Below, piece after piece: positions 49,460 through 62,439 of a stretch of DNA of 64,000 nt (the first letter of the stretch is position 1; every line of letters starts with the position of its first letter). The stretch is from Limnoperna fortunei (Eukaryota; Mollusca; Bivalvia; Mytilida; Modiolidae): the NCBI GenBank assembly GCA_944474755.1, contig OX104122.1, positions 7,899,223 through 7,963,222 of the forward strand, written 5' to 3'. Position numbers and translations under genes: made by a program. The notes below the pieces were generated by a model, which ran no database searches, was not told the DNA's origin, and was given only the letters and a program-made list of their open reading frames with translations.

Positions 49460-49960
49460 AAACAATGTATGAAAGTTGTCTGATGACTCCTATAGAAATT
49501 ATTGTCCTTTAATGACATTGAATTGCCACTGAACTTAAAAGCGTTGACAGCTAGAGTGAAAGTGAAACTGTAAATTTGCTAAACGGATCAGCAAGACAAG
49601 ACCTACAAATCACTTATTTGGTCCACAATTTTCAGAGAACTTTTTATAGGAATTATTGCCCTTTAAAGACGATTTCAGAAAAAAGTAAGGTTTTTGTTTA
49701 AATTACAAAACTATAACAGTCAAACTAAGTTGCTAAAATAATCACAGGGGAAGGCCTGCAAATTGTTTTATTGTCAAAAAAATTGTCTAATGACTCCTTT
49801 TATGAAACCAGTAAATTAAAAGCTTTAACAGCTAGAGTGAAACTGTAAATTGCAAAAAATGATCCAGTCAAGGCTTACAAAAAACTCATTGGTTCGAGAT
49901 TGTTAGATGACGCCTTATAGGAGTTATTGCTATAACACAGTAGAATCATATTGTATAGAT
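49460..49960 (+). repeat. Degenerate tandem units of about 115-160 bp
   Basis: GTCTGATGACTCCTATAG, a degraded TTTTTATAGGAATTATTG, GTCTAATGACTCC and GTTAGATGACGCCTTATAGG occur near 49477, 49645, 49787 and 49902. Between them, GACAGCTAGAGTGAAA-type words recur (49548, 49824). The units are old and diverged. Confidence 0.65.
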
Positions 49961-52900
49961 GTCATCATGTAGGACAACAATCGGCTAAAACCTTGGGTAA
50001 GCCTACAGACACTCTTCATTTATACCTAGGAACTAGAACCCCAAAGCCCCGTCTCACACTATGCCATATTACTTTCAAGGATCCTACACGTCCCTGTCCA
50101 TAACGACAACTTGAACTCAAGTGACTAAATTTGACAACTTCCAAAGATTACTTACTTAGGCCACCAATCGGCTGGAATTACTCCATCCCGTTACTACTGT
50201 TAATCCACCGATATCTCAACCTTCTACTACCATTTCTCTATCTCTTTACTACTCTTACTCCATCCTTTGACTACCGTTATTCTATCCCTTAACTACTGTT
50301 ACTACATCCCTTTAATACTGTTACTAAATCCCTTTACTACCGTTTCTCCATCCCGTTACTACTGTTACTCCATCCCTTTACTACCGTTACTCCATCCCGT
50401 TACTACTGTTACTACATTTCTTTACAACCGTTACTCCATCCCTTTACTACTGTTACTACATCCCTTTACTACCGTTACTCCATCCCTTTACTACTGTTCT
50501 TACATTCCTTTACTACCGTTATTCTATCCCGTTTCTACTTTTAATCCATCCCTTACTCTTGTTACTACATCTCTTTACCATGTAACTTCATTACTTTCTA
50601 CTGTTCATCCATCCATTTTCTACTGTTACTCCATCCCTTTACTAATGTTACTCCATCCCTTTACCACTGTTACTACATCCCTTTACTACCGTTACTCCTT
50701 TCCTTTACTACTGTTACTCCATTTCTTTACTACTGTTACTCCATTTCTTTACTATCGTTACTCCATCCCGTTTCTACTGTTAATCCACCGATATCTCAAC
50801 CTTCTACTACCGTTACTCCATCCCTTTACAACTGTTCCTACATCCCTTTACTACCGTTACTCCATCCCTGTACTACTGTTACTAAATTCCTTTACTACCG
50901 TTACTCCATCCCGTTGCTACTGTTAATAATCCCGTTACTACTGTTACTCCATCCCTTTACTACTGTTACTACATCCCTTTACTACCGTTACTACTGTTAC
51001 TACATCCTTTACTACCATAACTCCATCCCGTTACTACTGTTACTCTATCCCTTTACAACCGTTATTCCATCCCGTTACTACTGTTACTCCATCCCTTTAC
51101 TGCCGTTACTCCATCCCTTTGCTACCGTTACTCCATCCCTTTACTACTGTTACCACATCCCTTTACTACCGTTACTCCATCCCTTTACTACTGTTACTAC
51201 ATTCCTTTACTGCCGTTACTCCATCCCTTTACTACTGTTACTACATCCCTTTACTACCGTTACTCCATCCCTTTACTACTGTTCTTACATTCCTTTACTA
51301 CCGTTACTCTATCCCGTTTCTACTTTTAATCCATCCCTTACTCTTGTTACTACATCTCTTTACCATGTAACTTCATTCCTTTCTACTGTTCATCCATCCA
51401 TTTTCTATTGTTACTCCATCCCTTTACTAATGTTACTCCATCCCTTTACCACTGTTACTACATCCCTTTACTACCGTTACTCCATTCCTTTACTACTGTT
51501 ACTCCATTTCTTTACTATCGTTACTCCATCCCGTTTCTACTGTTAATCCACCGATATCTCAACCTTCTACTACCGTTACTCCATCCCTTTACAACTGTTG
51601 CTACATCCCTTTACTACCGTTACTCTATCCCTGTACTACTGTTACTAAATTCCTTTACTACCGTTACTCCATCCCGTTACTACTGTTAATACATCCCTTT
51701 ACTACCGTTACTCCGTCCCGTTACTACTGTTACTCCATCCCTTTACTAGCGTTACTCCATCCCTTTACTACTGTTACTACATCCCTTTACTACCGTTACT
51801 ACTGTTACTACATCCTTTACTACCGTAACTCCATCCCGTTACTACTGTTACCACATCCCTTTACTACCGTTACTACTGTTACTACATCCTTTACTACCGT
51901 AACTCCATCCCGTTACTACTGTTACCACATCCCTTTACTACCGTTACTCCATCCCTTTACTACTGTTACTACATTCCTTTACTGCCGTTACTCCATCCCT
52001 TTACTACTGTAACTACATCCCTTTACTACCGTTACTCCATCCTTTTACTACTGTTACTCCTTCACTTTACTACCGTTACAACATCCCTTTACTACTGTAA
52101 CTACTTCCCTTTACTACCGTTACTCCATCTATTTACTACTGTTACTACATTACTTTACTTTTGTTACTCCATCATGTTACTACTGTAACTCCATTACACT
52201 ACTGCTGTTACTCCATCCATTTACTACCTTTACTCCATCCCGTTACTACTGTTACTACATCCCGTTACTACCGTTACTCCATCCCGTTACTACCGTTACT
52301 CCATCCCTTTACTACTGTTACTCCATCCCTTCACTACCGTTACTCCATCCCGTTACTACTGTTACTACATCCTTTACTAACATTACTCTATCCCTTTATT
52401 ACCGTTACTCCATCCCTTAACTAGTGTGAATACATCTCTTTTTTACCTACCTTTACTACTATTACTCCATCCCTTAACTACCGTTATTCCATTCTGTTAC
52501 TACTGTTAATCTACCGATATCTCAACCTTCTACTACCATTTCTCCATCTCTTTACTACCATTACTCTATCTCTTTACTACTGTTACTCCATCCCTTTATA
52601 TGTTACTAGTACTCCATAACTTTACTACTGTTATTGCATCCGTTTACTACCGTTACTCCATTCCTTTACTATTATTACTACATCCCTTTACTACCGTTAC
52701 TCCATCCTTCACTACTGTTACTCCATCCCTTAATTACCGTTACTCCATCCCGTTTCGACTGTTAATCCACCGATATATCAACCTTCTACTACCATTTCGC
52801 CATCTCTTTACTAATATTACTCCATTCCTTTATATGTTACACCATACCTTTACTACTGTTACTGCATCCTTTTACTACCGTTACTCCATCCCTTTACTAC

Positions 52901-53529
52901 TGTTACTACATCCCGTTACTACTGTTACTCCATCCCTTTGCTACTGTTACTACATCCCGTTACTACTGTTACTCCATCCCGTTACTACTGTTACTCCATC
53001 CCTTTACTACCGTTACTCCATCCCGTTACTACTGTAACTCCATTCTTTTACTACCGTTGCTCTATCCCTTTCCTACCATTACTCAATCTCTTTACTACTG
53101 TTACTACATCCCTTTACTACCGTTACTCCATCCCTTTACTACTGTTACTACATCCCTTTACTACCGTTACTCCATCCCTTTACTACTGTTACTACATTCC
53201 TTTACTACCGTTACTATATCCCGTTACTACTGTTACTCCATTATTTTACTACCATTGCTCTATCCATTTACTACCGTTACTCCATCCCTTTTCTACTGTT
53301 ACTACATTCCTTTGCTACCGTTACTATATCCCGTTACTACTTTTATTCCATCCCTTACTCTTGTTACTACAACTCTTTACCATGTTACTTCATTCCTTTC
53401 TACTGTTCATCCATCCATTTACTACTGTTACTCCATCCCCTTACTACTGTTACTCCATCCCTTTATTACTGTTACTAAATTCCTTTACTACCGTTACTGC
53501 ATCCTTTTACTACCGTTACTCCATCCCTT

Positions 53530-54310
53530 TACTAACGTTATTCCATCCTGTTACTACTGTTACTCCATCCCTTTACTACCGTTACTCCATCCCTTTACTA
53601 CCGTTACTCCATCCTGTTACTACTGTTACTCCATCCCTTTACTACTGTTACTCCATCCTGTTACTACTGTTACTCCATCCCTTTACTACTGTTACTCCAT
53701 CCCTTTACTACCGTTACTCCATCCTGTTACTACTGTTACTCCATCCCTTTACTACCGTTACTCCATCCTGTTACTACTGTTACTCCATCCTTTTACTACT
53801 GTTACTCCATCCGTTTACTACCGTTACTCAATCCTGTTACTACTGTTACTCCATCCCGTTACTACTGTTATTACATCCCTTTACTACTGTAACTACATCC
53901 CTTTATTACCGTTACTCCATCTCTTTACTACTGTAACTACATCCGTTTACTACCGTTACTCCATCCTGTTACTACTGTTACTCCATCCCTTTACTACTGT
54001 TACTCCATCCTGTTACTACTGTTACTCCATCCCTTTACTACTGTTACTCCATCCCTTTACTACCGTTACTCCATCATGTTACTACTGTTACTCCATCCCT
54101 TTACTACCGTTACTCCATCCTGTTACTACTGTTACTCCATCCCTTTACTACTGTTACTCCATCCGTTTACTACCGTTACTCCATCCTGTTACTACTGTTA
54201 CTCCATCCTGTTACTACTGTTACTCCATCCCTTTACTACTGTTACTCCATCCGTTTACTACCGTTACTCCATCCTGTTACTACTGTTACTCCATCCCTTT
54301 ACTACTGTAA
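53530..54310 (+). repeat. Recently homogenised patch with CATCCTGTTAC variant
   Basis: The variant CATCCTGTTACTACTGTTAC appears repeatedly at 66-, 88- or 44-bp spacing, mixed with CATCCCTTTACTACTGTTAC and CATCCCTTTACTACCGTTAC. It is rarer elsewhere in the array, which points to local amplification of a 66-bp trimer and related units. Confidence 0.75.
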
Positions 54311-54903
54311 CTATATCCCTTTACTACCGTTACTCCATTCCTTTACTACTGTTACTACATCCCTTTACCATTGTTACTACATCCCTTTACTACCGTTCCT
54401 CCATTCCTTTACTACTGTTACTCCATTTCTTTACTACTGTTACTCCATTTCTTTACTATCGTTACTCCATCCCTTTACTACTGTTACTACATCCCGTTAC
54501 TACTGTTAATCCTCCGATATCACAACCTTCTACTACCGTTATTCCATCCCTTTACTGCTGTTACTACATCCCTTTACTACCGTTGCTCCATCCCTTTATT
54601 ACTGTTACTAAATTCCTTTACTACCGTTACTGCATCCTTTTACTACCGTTACTCCATCCCTTTACTACTGTTACTACATCCCGTTACTACTGTTACTCCA
54701 TCCCTTTACTACTGTTACTACATCCCGTTACTACTGTTACTCCATCTCGTTACTACTAGTACTACATCCCTTTACTACCTTTACTCTATCCCGTTACTAC
54801 TGTTACTACATCCCTTACTACATTACTCTATCCCGTTACTACTTTTAATCCATCCCTTACTCTTGTTACTACATCCGTTTACCATGTTACTTCATTCCTT
54901 TCT

Positions 54904-55168
54904 GGGGCCTCGGTGGCCGAGTGGTCAAGGTAGTTCGTCTACTATTGATCACGGGTCTGTCAACACTGAGATTGCGGGTTCGATTCTCACTGCAGACAGG
55001 GTTTACTCGGCTTCAATCTTAATTGACAAGGATTGCTAGTTTTCCTACCGCAGGTCGGGGTTTTCTCCGGGTACCCCGGCTTCCTCCCCCAATAAAAACT
55101 GGACGCCATGATATAGCTGAAAATTGCTGAAAGTGGCGTTCAACACCATCGAACAAACAAACAAACAA
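54904..55168 (+). mobile_element. tRNA-derived SINE, copy 2 (plus strand)
   Basis: The head starts GGGGCCTCGGTGGCC. Box A is TGGCCGAGTGG at 54914-54924 and box B is GGTTCGATTCT at 54977-54987. The body has TTTTCTCCGGGTACCCCGG near 55061, GATATAGCTGAAA near 55112 and AAAGTGGCGTTCAACACC, and the tail is a run of CAAA units. A 12-bp target duplication, TCATTCCTTTCT, lies at 54892-54903 and 55169-55180. The intact empty site CTTCATTCCTTTCTACTG exists at several other monomers (for example near 51370, 53389, 60430 and 62367). It is oriented opposite to copy 1 relative to the window but has the same relation to the satellite unit: both lie on the C/T-rich strand. Confidence 0.9.
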
Positions 55169-55766
55169 TCATTCCTTTCTACTGTTCATCCATCCATTTA
55201 CTACTGTTACTACATCCATTTACTATTGTTACAACATCCTATTACTACGTTACTCTATCCCTTTACTACTGTTAATCCATCACTATACTACCATATCTCA
55301 ATCTTTTACTATCGTTTTTCCATCAACATTTTGCTACCACTACTCTATCCCTTTACTACTGTTTCCACGTCCATTTACTACGGTTTACTCCATCCCTTTA
55401 AATGTTACTCCATACTTTTACTACAGTTACTGCATCCTTTTACTATGTTCCTACGTCCATTTCGCTACTTTTCCTCCAACCATTTACTACTGTTACTCCA
55501 TCCCTTTCCTGCCGTTACTCCATCCCGTTACTACTGTTACTCCATTCTTTACTACCGTTACTCCATCCCGTTACTACTGTTACTCTTTCCCTTTACTACC
55601 GTTACTCCATCCCTTTACTACCGTTACTCCATCCTTTTGCTACCGTTACTCCATCCCTTTACTACTGTTATCACATCCCTTTACTACCGTTACTCCATCC
55701 CTTTACTACTGTTACTACATTCTTTTACTACCGTTACTCCATCCCTTTACTACCGTTACTCCATCC

Positions 55767-56097
55767 CTAAACTACTGTAGCTACATCCCTTTACTACTGT
55801 TACTCCATCCCTTTACTACCGTTACTCCATCCCTAAACTACTGTAGCTACATCCCTTTACTACTGTTACTCCATCCCTTTACTACCGTTACTCCATCCCT
55901 AAACTACTGTAGCTACATCCCTTTACTACAGTTACTCCATCCATTTACTACCGTTACTCCATCCCTAAACTACTGTAGCTACATCCCTTTACTACTGTTA
56001 CTCCATCCCTTTACTACCGTTACTCCATCCCTAAACTACTGTAGCTACATCCCTTTACTACAGTTACTCCATCCATTTACTACCGTTACTCCATCAT
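55767..56097 (+). repeat. 66-bp trimer repeat, five copies
   Basis: CTAAACTACTGTAGCTACAT starts at 55767, 55833, 55899, 55965 and 56031, exactly 66 bp apart (three 22-bp units). One more copy of the variant sits at about 58695. The variant contains the palindrome GTAGCTAC. Confidence 0.93.
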
Positions 56098-56359
56098 GTT
56101 ACTACTGTTACTACATCCCTTTACTACTGTTACTCCATCCGTTTACTACCTTTACTCCATCATGTTACTACTGTTACTACATCCCGTTACTACTGTTACT
56201 CAATCCCTTTACTACTGTTACTCCATCCGTTTACAACCTTTACTCCATCCCGTTACTACTGTTACTACATACCGTTACTACTGTTACTCCATCCATTTAC
56301 TACTGTTACTACATTCCTTTACAACGTTACTCCATCCGTTTACTACCTTTACTCCATCC

Positions 56360-57500
56360 TGTTGCTACTGTTACTACATCCCGTTACTACTGTTACTCAA
56401 TTCCTTTACTACCGTTACTCCATCCCGTTACTATTGTTACTCCATCCTTTCACTACCGTTACTCCATCCCGTTACTACTGTTACTACATCCTCTTACTAA
56501 CATTACTCTATCCCTTTATTACCGTTGCTCCATCCCTTTACTACTGTGACTACATCTCTTTACTACCTACCTTTACTACTGTTACTTCATCCCTTTACTA
56601 CCGTTATTCCATTCTGTTACTACTGTTAATCCACCGATATCTCAACCTTCTACTACCATTTCTCCATCTCTTTACTACCATTACTCTTTCTCTTTACTAC
56701 TGTTACTCCACCCCTTTATATGTTACTAGTACTCCATAACTTTACTACTGTTATTGCATCCTTTTACTACCGTTACTCCATTCCTTTACTACTGTTACTA
56801 CATCCGTTACTACTGTTACTCCATCCCTTTACTACCGTTACTCCATCCCGTTACTACTGTTATTACATCCCGTAACTACTGTTACTCCATCCCTTTACTA
56901 CCGTTACTCCATACCGTTACTACTGTTACTCCATCCTTTTACTACCGTAACTCCATCCCGTTACTACTGTTACTCCATTCTTTTACTACCATTGCTCTAT
57001 CCCTTTACTACCGTTACTCCATTCCTTTACTACTGTGACTACATACCTTTACTTCTGTTACTCCATCCCTTGACTACCTTTACACCCTTCCGTTACTACT
57101 GTTAATCCACCTATATCTCAACCTTCTACTACCATTTCTTTATCTCTTTACTACAATGGCTCTTCTATCCCTTTACTTCTGTTACTCCATCCCTGTAAAT
57201 GTTATTCCATATCTTTACTACTGTTATTGCATCCTTTTACTACCGTTACTCTATCTCTTTATATGTTACTCCATCCCTTTATATGTTACTACATCCCTTT
57301 ACTACCGTTACTGCATTCCTTTACTACTGTTAGTCCATTTCTTTACTATCGTTACTGCATCCTATTTCTACTGTTAATTTACCGATATCTCAACCTTCTA
57401 CTACCGTTACTCCATCCCTTTACTACTGTTACTCCATCCCTTTACTACCATTAATCCATCCCTTTACTACAGTTACTACATTCCTTTACTTCCTTTACTA
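56360..57500 (+). repeat. Segmental duplication within right array, member 1
   Basis: The landmark GTTACTAGTACTCCATAAC (56722) recurs at 52602, 58053, 59409, 61560 and 62799. This segment, including TACAATGGCTCTTCTATCCC (57153) and the TTTATATGTTACTCCATCCC pair, recurs at about 59080-60290 and 62440-63880 with indels. Copies are a mosaic of kilobase-scale duplications on top of the 22-bp unit. Confidence 0.8.
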
Positions 57501-57516
57501 CCGTTACTCCATACTG

Positions 57517-58690
57517 TTGCTACTGTTACTTCTTCACTTTACTACCGTTACTCCATCACTTTACTACTGTAACTACATCCATTTAGTACCGTTACTCCAT
57601 CCATTTACTACTGTTACTACATTACTTTACTTTTGTTACTCCATCATGCTACTACTGTTACTCCATCCCATTACTGCTGTTACTCCATCGCTTTACTACC
57701 TTTACTCCATCCCGTTACTACTGTTACTACATCCCGTTACTACCGTTACTCCATCCCGTTACTACTGTTACTCCATTCCTTTACTACCGTTACTCAATCC
57801 CGTTACTACTGTTACTACATCCTTTTACTAACATTACTCTATCCCTTTATTACCGTTACTCCATCCCTTAACTAGTGTGACTACATCTCTATTTTACGTA
57901 CCTTTACTACTGTTACTCCATCCCTTAACTACCGTTATTCCATTCTGTTACTACTGTTAATCCACCGATATCTCAACCTTCTACTACCATTTCTCCATCT
58001 CTTTACTACCATTACTCTATCTCTTTACTACTGTTACTCCATTCCTTTATATGTTACTAGTACTCCATAACTTTACTACTGTTATTGCATCCTTTTACTA
58101 CCGTTACTCCATTCCTTTACTATTGTTACTACACCCCTTTACTACCGTTACTCCATCCTTCACTACTGTTACTCCATCCCTTTACTACCGTTACTCCATC
58201 CCGTTTCGACTGTTAATCCACAGATATATCAACCTTCTACTACCATTTCGCCATCTCTTTACTACTATTACTCTATTCCTTTATATGTTACACCATACCT
58301 TTACTACTGTTACTACATCCTTTTACTACCGTTACTCCATCCCTTTACTACTGTTACTACATCCCGTTACTACCGTTACTCCATCCCTTTACTACTGTTA
58401 CTACATCCCGTTACTACTGTTACTCCATCCCTTTACTACTGTTACTAATTCCCGTTACTACTGTTACTCCATTCCGTTACTACTGTTACTCCATCCCTTT
58501 ACTACCATTACTCCATCCCGTTACTACTGTTACTACATCCCGTTACTACTGTTCCTCCATCCCTTTACCACCGTTACTCCATCCCGTTGCTACTGTTACT
58601 CCATTGTTTTACTACCATTGCTCTATCCCTTTCCTACCGTTACTCAATCCCTTTACTACTGTTACTACATCCCTTTACTACCGTTACTCC
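57517..58690 (+). repeat. Segmental duplication within right array, pair member 1
   Basis: Matches about 61028-62160 at offsets of 3507-3511 bp. Shared rare words are TTGCTACTGTTAC, TTTAGTACCGTTAC, ACTAGTGTGACTACATCTC and CGTTTCGACTGTTAATCCAC. The match ends where one copy has CCTAAACTACTGTAGC and the other CCTTTACTACTGTTAC. Confidence 0.85.
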
Positions 58691-59079
58691 ATCCCTAAAC
58701 TACTGTAGCTACATTACTTTACTACAGGTACTCCATCCATTTACTACTGTTACTACATTACTTTACTTCTGTTACTCCATCCTGTTACTACTGTTACTAC
58801 ATCCCTTTACTACTGGTACTCCATCCGTTTACTACCTTTACTCCATCCCGTTACTACTGTTACTACATCCCGTTACTACTGTTACTCAATCCCTTTACTA
58901 CTGTTACTCCATCCGTTTACTACCTTTACTCCATCCCGTTACTACTGTTACTACATCCCGTTACTGCTGTTACTCCATCCGTTTACTACTGTTACTACAT
59001 CCCTTTACTACTGTTACTCCATCCGTTTACTACCTTTACTCCATCCCGTTACTACTGTTACTACATCCCGTTACTACTG

Positions 59080-60290
59080 TTACTCAATCCCTTTACTACC
59101 GTTACTCCATCCCGTTACTATTGTTACTCCATCCTTTCACTACCGTTACTCAATCCCGTTACTACTGTTACTACATCCTCTTACTAACATTACTCTATCC
59201 CTTTATTACCGTTGCTCCATCCCTTTACTACTGTGACTACATCTCTTTACTACCTACCTTTACTACTGCTACTTCATCCCTTTACTACCGTTATTCCATT
59301 CTGTTACTACTGTTAATCCACCGATATCTCAACCTTCTACTACCATTTCTCCATCTCTTTACTACCATTACTCTATCTCTTTACTACTGTTACTCCATCC
59401 CTTTATATGTTACTAGTACTCCATAACTTTACTACTGTTATTGCATCCTTTTACTACCGTTACTCCATTCCTTTACTATTGTTACTACATCCTGTTACTA
59501 CTGTTACTCCATCCGTTACTACTGTTACTCCATCCCTTTACTACCGTTACTCCATCCCGTTACTACTGTTATTACATCCCGTAACTACTGTTACTCCATC
59601 CCTTTACTACCGTTACTCCATCCCGTTACTACTGTTACTCCATCCTTTTACTACCATTGCTCTATCCCTTTGGCCGTTACTCCATTCCTTTACTACTGTG
59701 ACTACATACCTTAACTTCTGTTACTCCATCCCTTGACTACCTTTACTCCCTTCCGTTACTACTGTTAATCCACCTATATCTCAACCTTCTACTACCATTT
59801 CTTTATCTCTTTACTACCATGGCTCTTCTATCCCTTTACTTCTGTTACTCCATCCCTGTAAATGTTACTCCATATCTTTACTACTGTTATTGCATCCTTT
59901 TACTACCTTTACTCTATCTCTTTATATGTTATTCCATCCCTTTATATGTTACTACATCCCTTTACTACCGTTACTCCATTCCTTTACTACTGTTACTCCA
60001 TTTCTTTACTATCGTTACTGCATCTTATTTCTACTGTTAATTTACCGATATCTCAACCTTCTACTACCGTTACTCCATCCCTTTACTACTGTTACTCCAT
60101 CCCTTTACTACTGTTACTACATCCCTTTACTACCATTAATCCATCCCTTTACTAGTGTTACTACATTCCTTTACTTCCTTTACTACCGTTACTCCTTCCC
60201 GGTACTACTGTTACTACATTCCTTTACTACCGTTACTCCGTCCCGTTACTACAATTACTCCATTCTGCACTAGCTTCACTCCATCCCTTT
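59080..60290 (+). repeat. Segmental duplication within right array, member 2
   Basis: Counterpart of 56360-57500. It carries ACCATGGCTCTTCTATCCC near 59817 and ends with TTCTGCACTAGCTTCACTCC at 60263, which recurs at 63855. Confidence 0.8.
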
Positions 60291-61027
60291 ACTATTGTTA
60301 CTACATCCCTTTACTACCGTTACTCCATCCCTTTACTACTGTTACTACATTCCTTTACTACCGTTACTATATTCCGTTACTACTTTTAATCCATCCCTTA
60401 CTCTTGTTACTGCATTTCTTTACCATGTAACTTCATTCCTTTCTACTGTTCATCCATCCATTTACTACTGTTACTCCATCCCTTTACTACTCTTACTCCA
60501 TCCCTTTAACACTGTTACTACATGCTTTTACTACTGTTACTCAATTTCTTTACTACTGTTACTCCATTTCTTTACTAGCGTTACTACTGTTACTACATCC
60601 TTTACTACCGTTACTCCATCCCTATACTACTGTTACTCCATCCCTTTACTACCGTTATTCCATCCCTTTACTACCGTTACCCCATCCCTTAACTACTGTT
60701 ACCACATCCCTTTACTACCGTTGCTCCATCCCTTTACTACTGTTACTACATTCCTTTACTTCTGTTATTCCATCCCTTTACTACCGTTACTCCATCCCTT
60801 TACTACCGTTACTCCATCCCTTTACTACCGTTACTCCATCCCTTTACTACCGTTACTCCATCCCTTTACTACTGTAACTACATCCATTTACAACTGTTAC
60901 TACATTCCTTAACTTTTGTCACTCCATCCTGTTACAACTGTTACTCCATCCCTTTACTGCCGTTACTCCATCCCTTTACTACTGTACTACTGTTACTCCA
61001 TCCCTTTACTACCGTTACTCCATCCTG

Positions 61028-62160
61028 TTGCTACTGTTACTCCTTCACTTTACTACCGTTACTCCATCCCTTTACTACTGTAACTACATCCATTTAGTAC
61101 CGTTACTTCATCCATTTACTACTGTTACTACATTACTTTACTTTTGTTACTCCATCATGTTACTACTGTTACTTCATCCCATTACTGCTGTTACTCCATC
61201 CCTTTACTACCTTTATTCCATCCCGTTACTACTGTTACTACATCCCGTTACTACCGTTACTCCATCCCGTTACTACTGTTACTCCATCCCTTCACTACCG
61301 TTACTCAATCCCGTTACTACTGTTACTACATCCTTTTACTAACATTACTCTATCCCTTTATTACCGTTATTCCATCCCTTAACTAGTGTGACTACATCTC
61401 CTACCTACCTTTACTACTGTTACTCCATCCCTTAACTACCGTTATTCCATTCTGTTACTACTGTTAATCCACCGATATCTCAACCTTCTACTACCATTTC
61501 TCCATCTCTTTACTACCATTACTCTATCTCTTTACTACTGTTACTCCATCCCTTTATATGTTACTAGTACTCCATAACTTTACTACTGTTATTGCATCCT
61601 TTTACTACCGATACTCCATTCCTTTACTATTGTTACTACATCCCTTTACTACCGTTACTCCATCCTTCACTACTGTTACTCCATCCCTTTACTACCGTTA
61701 CTCCATCCCGTTTCGACTGTTAATCCACAGATATATCAACCTTCTACTACCGTTTCGCCATCTCTTTACTACTATTACTCCATTCCTTTATATGTTACAC
61801 CATACCTTTACTACTGTTACTGCATCCTTTTACTACCGTTACTCCATCCCTTTACTACTGTTACTACATCCCGTTACTACTGTTACTCCATCCCTTTACT
61901 ACTGTTACTACATCCCGTTACTACTGTTACTCCATCCCGTTACTACTGTTACTCCATCCCTTTACTACCATTACTCCATCCCGTTACTACTGTTACTACA
62001 TCCCGTTAATACTGTTCCTCCATCCCTTTACCACCGTTACTCCATCCCGTTGCTACTGTTACTCCATTGTTTTACTACCATTGCTCTATCCCTTTCCTAC
62101 CGTTACTCAATCCCTTTACTACTGTTACTACATCCCTTTACTACCGTTACTCCATCCCTT
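61028..62160 (+). repeat. Segmental duplication within right array, pair member 2
   Basis: Counterpart of 57517-58690, differing by scattered substitutions and small indels (for example the TTTTACGTACC segment near 57892 is shortened near 61400). Confidence 0.85.
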
Positions 62161-62439
62161 TACTACTGTTACTACATTCCTTTACTACCGTTATTATATC
62201 CCGTTACTACTGTTACTCCATTCTTTTACTACCATTGCACTATCCCTTTACTACCGTTACTTCATCCCTTTACTACTGTTACTACATTCCTTTCCTACCG
62301 TTACTATATCCCGTTACTACTTTTAATCCATCCCTTACTCTTGTTACTACATCTCTTTACCATGTTACTTCATTCCTTTCTACTGTTCATCCATCCATTT
62401 ACTACTGTTACTCCATCCCATTACTGCTGTTACTCCATC

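Larger units (their letters stand above)
47674..50176. other. Non-array spacer between the two inverted satellite arrays
   Basis: No protein gene is supported. Visible contents are an (ATT)n microsatellite (47725-47741), GAGTTATCTCCCC near 47884, and a short repeated word (GTTAACAAAAGTCCCTAGCA at 48091 and a variant at 48183). There is also a GC-rich hairpin (48653-48701), TTTGTGTAATCAACTCCTAC twice (48831 and 48995), and degenerate units of about 150 bp from 49460. The longest plus frame (49197-49418) starts at TTG or at an internal ATG giving 70 codons, and resembles no family I recognise. Confidence 0.7.

Noticed and set aside
53057..54310. 417-codon plus-strand frame and other long frames in the right array
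   Set aside because: The 22-bp period makes all three forward frames the same 22-residue cycle. Openness follows from composition, and neighbouring copies are broken at random.
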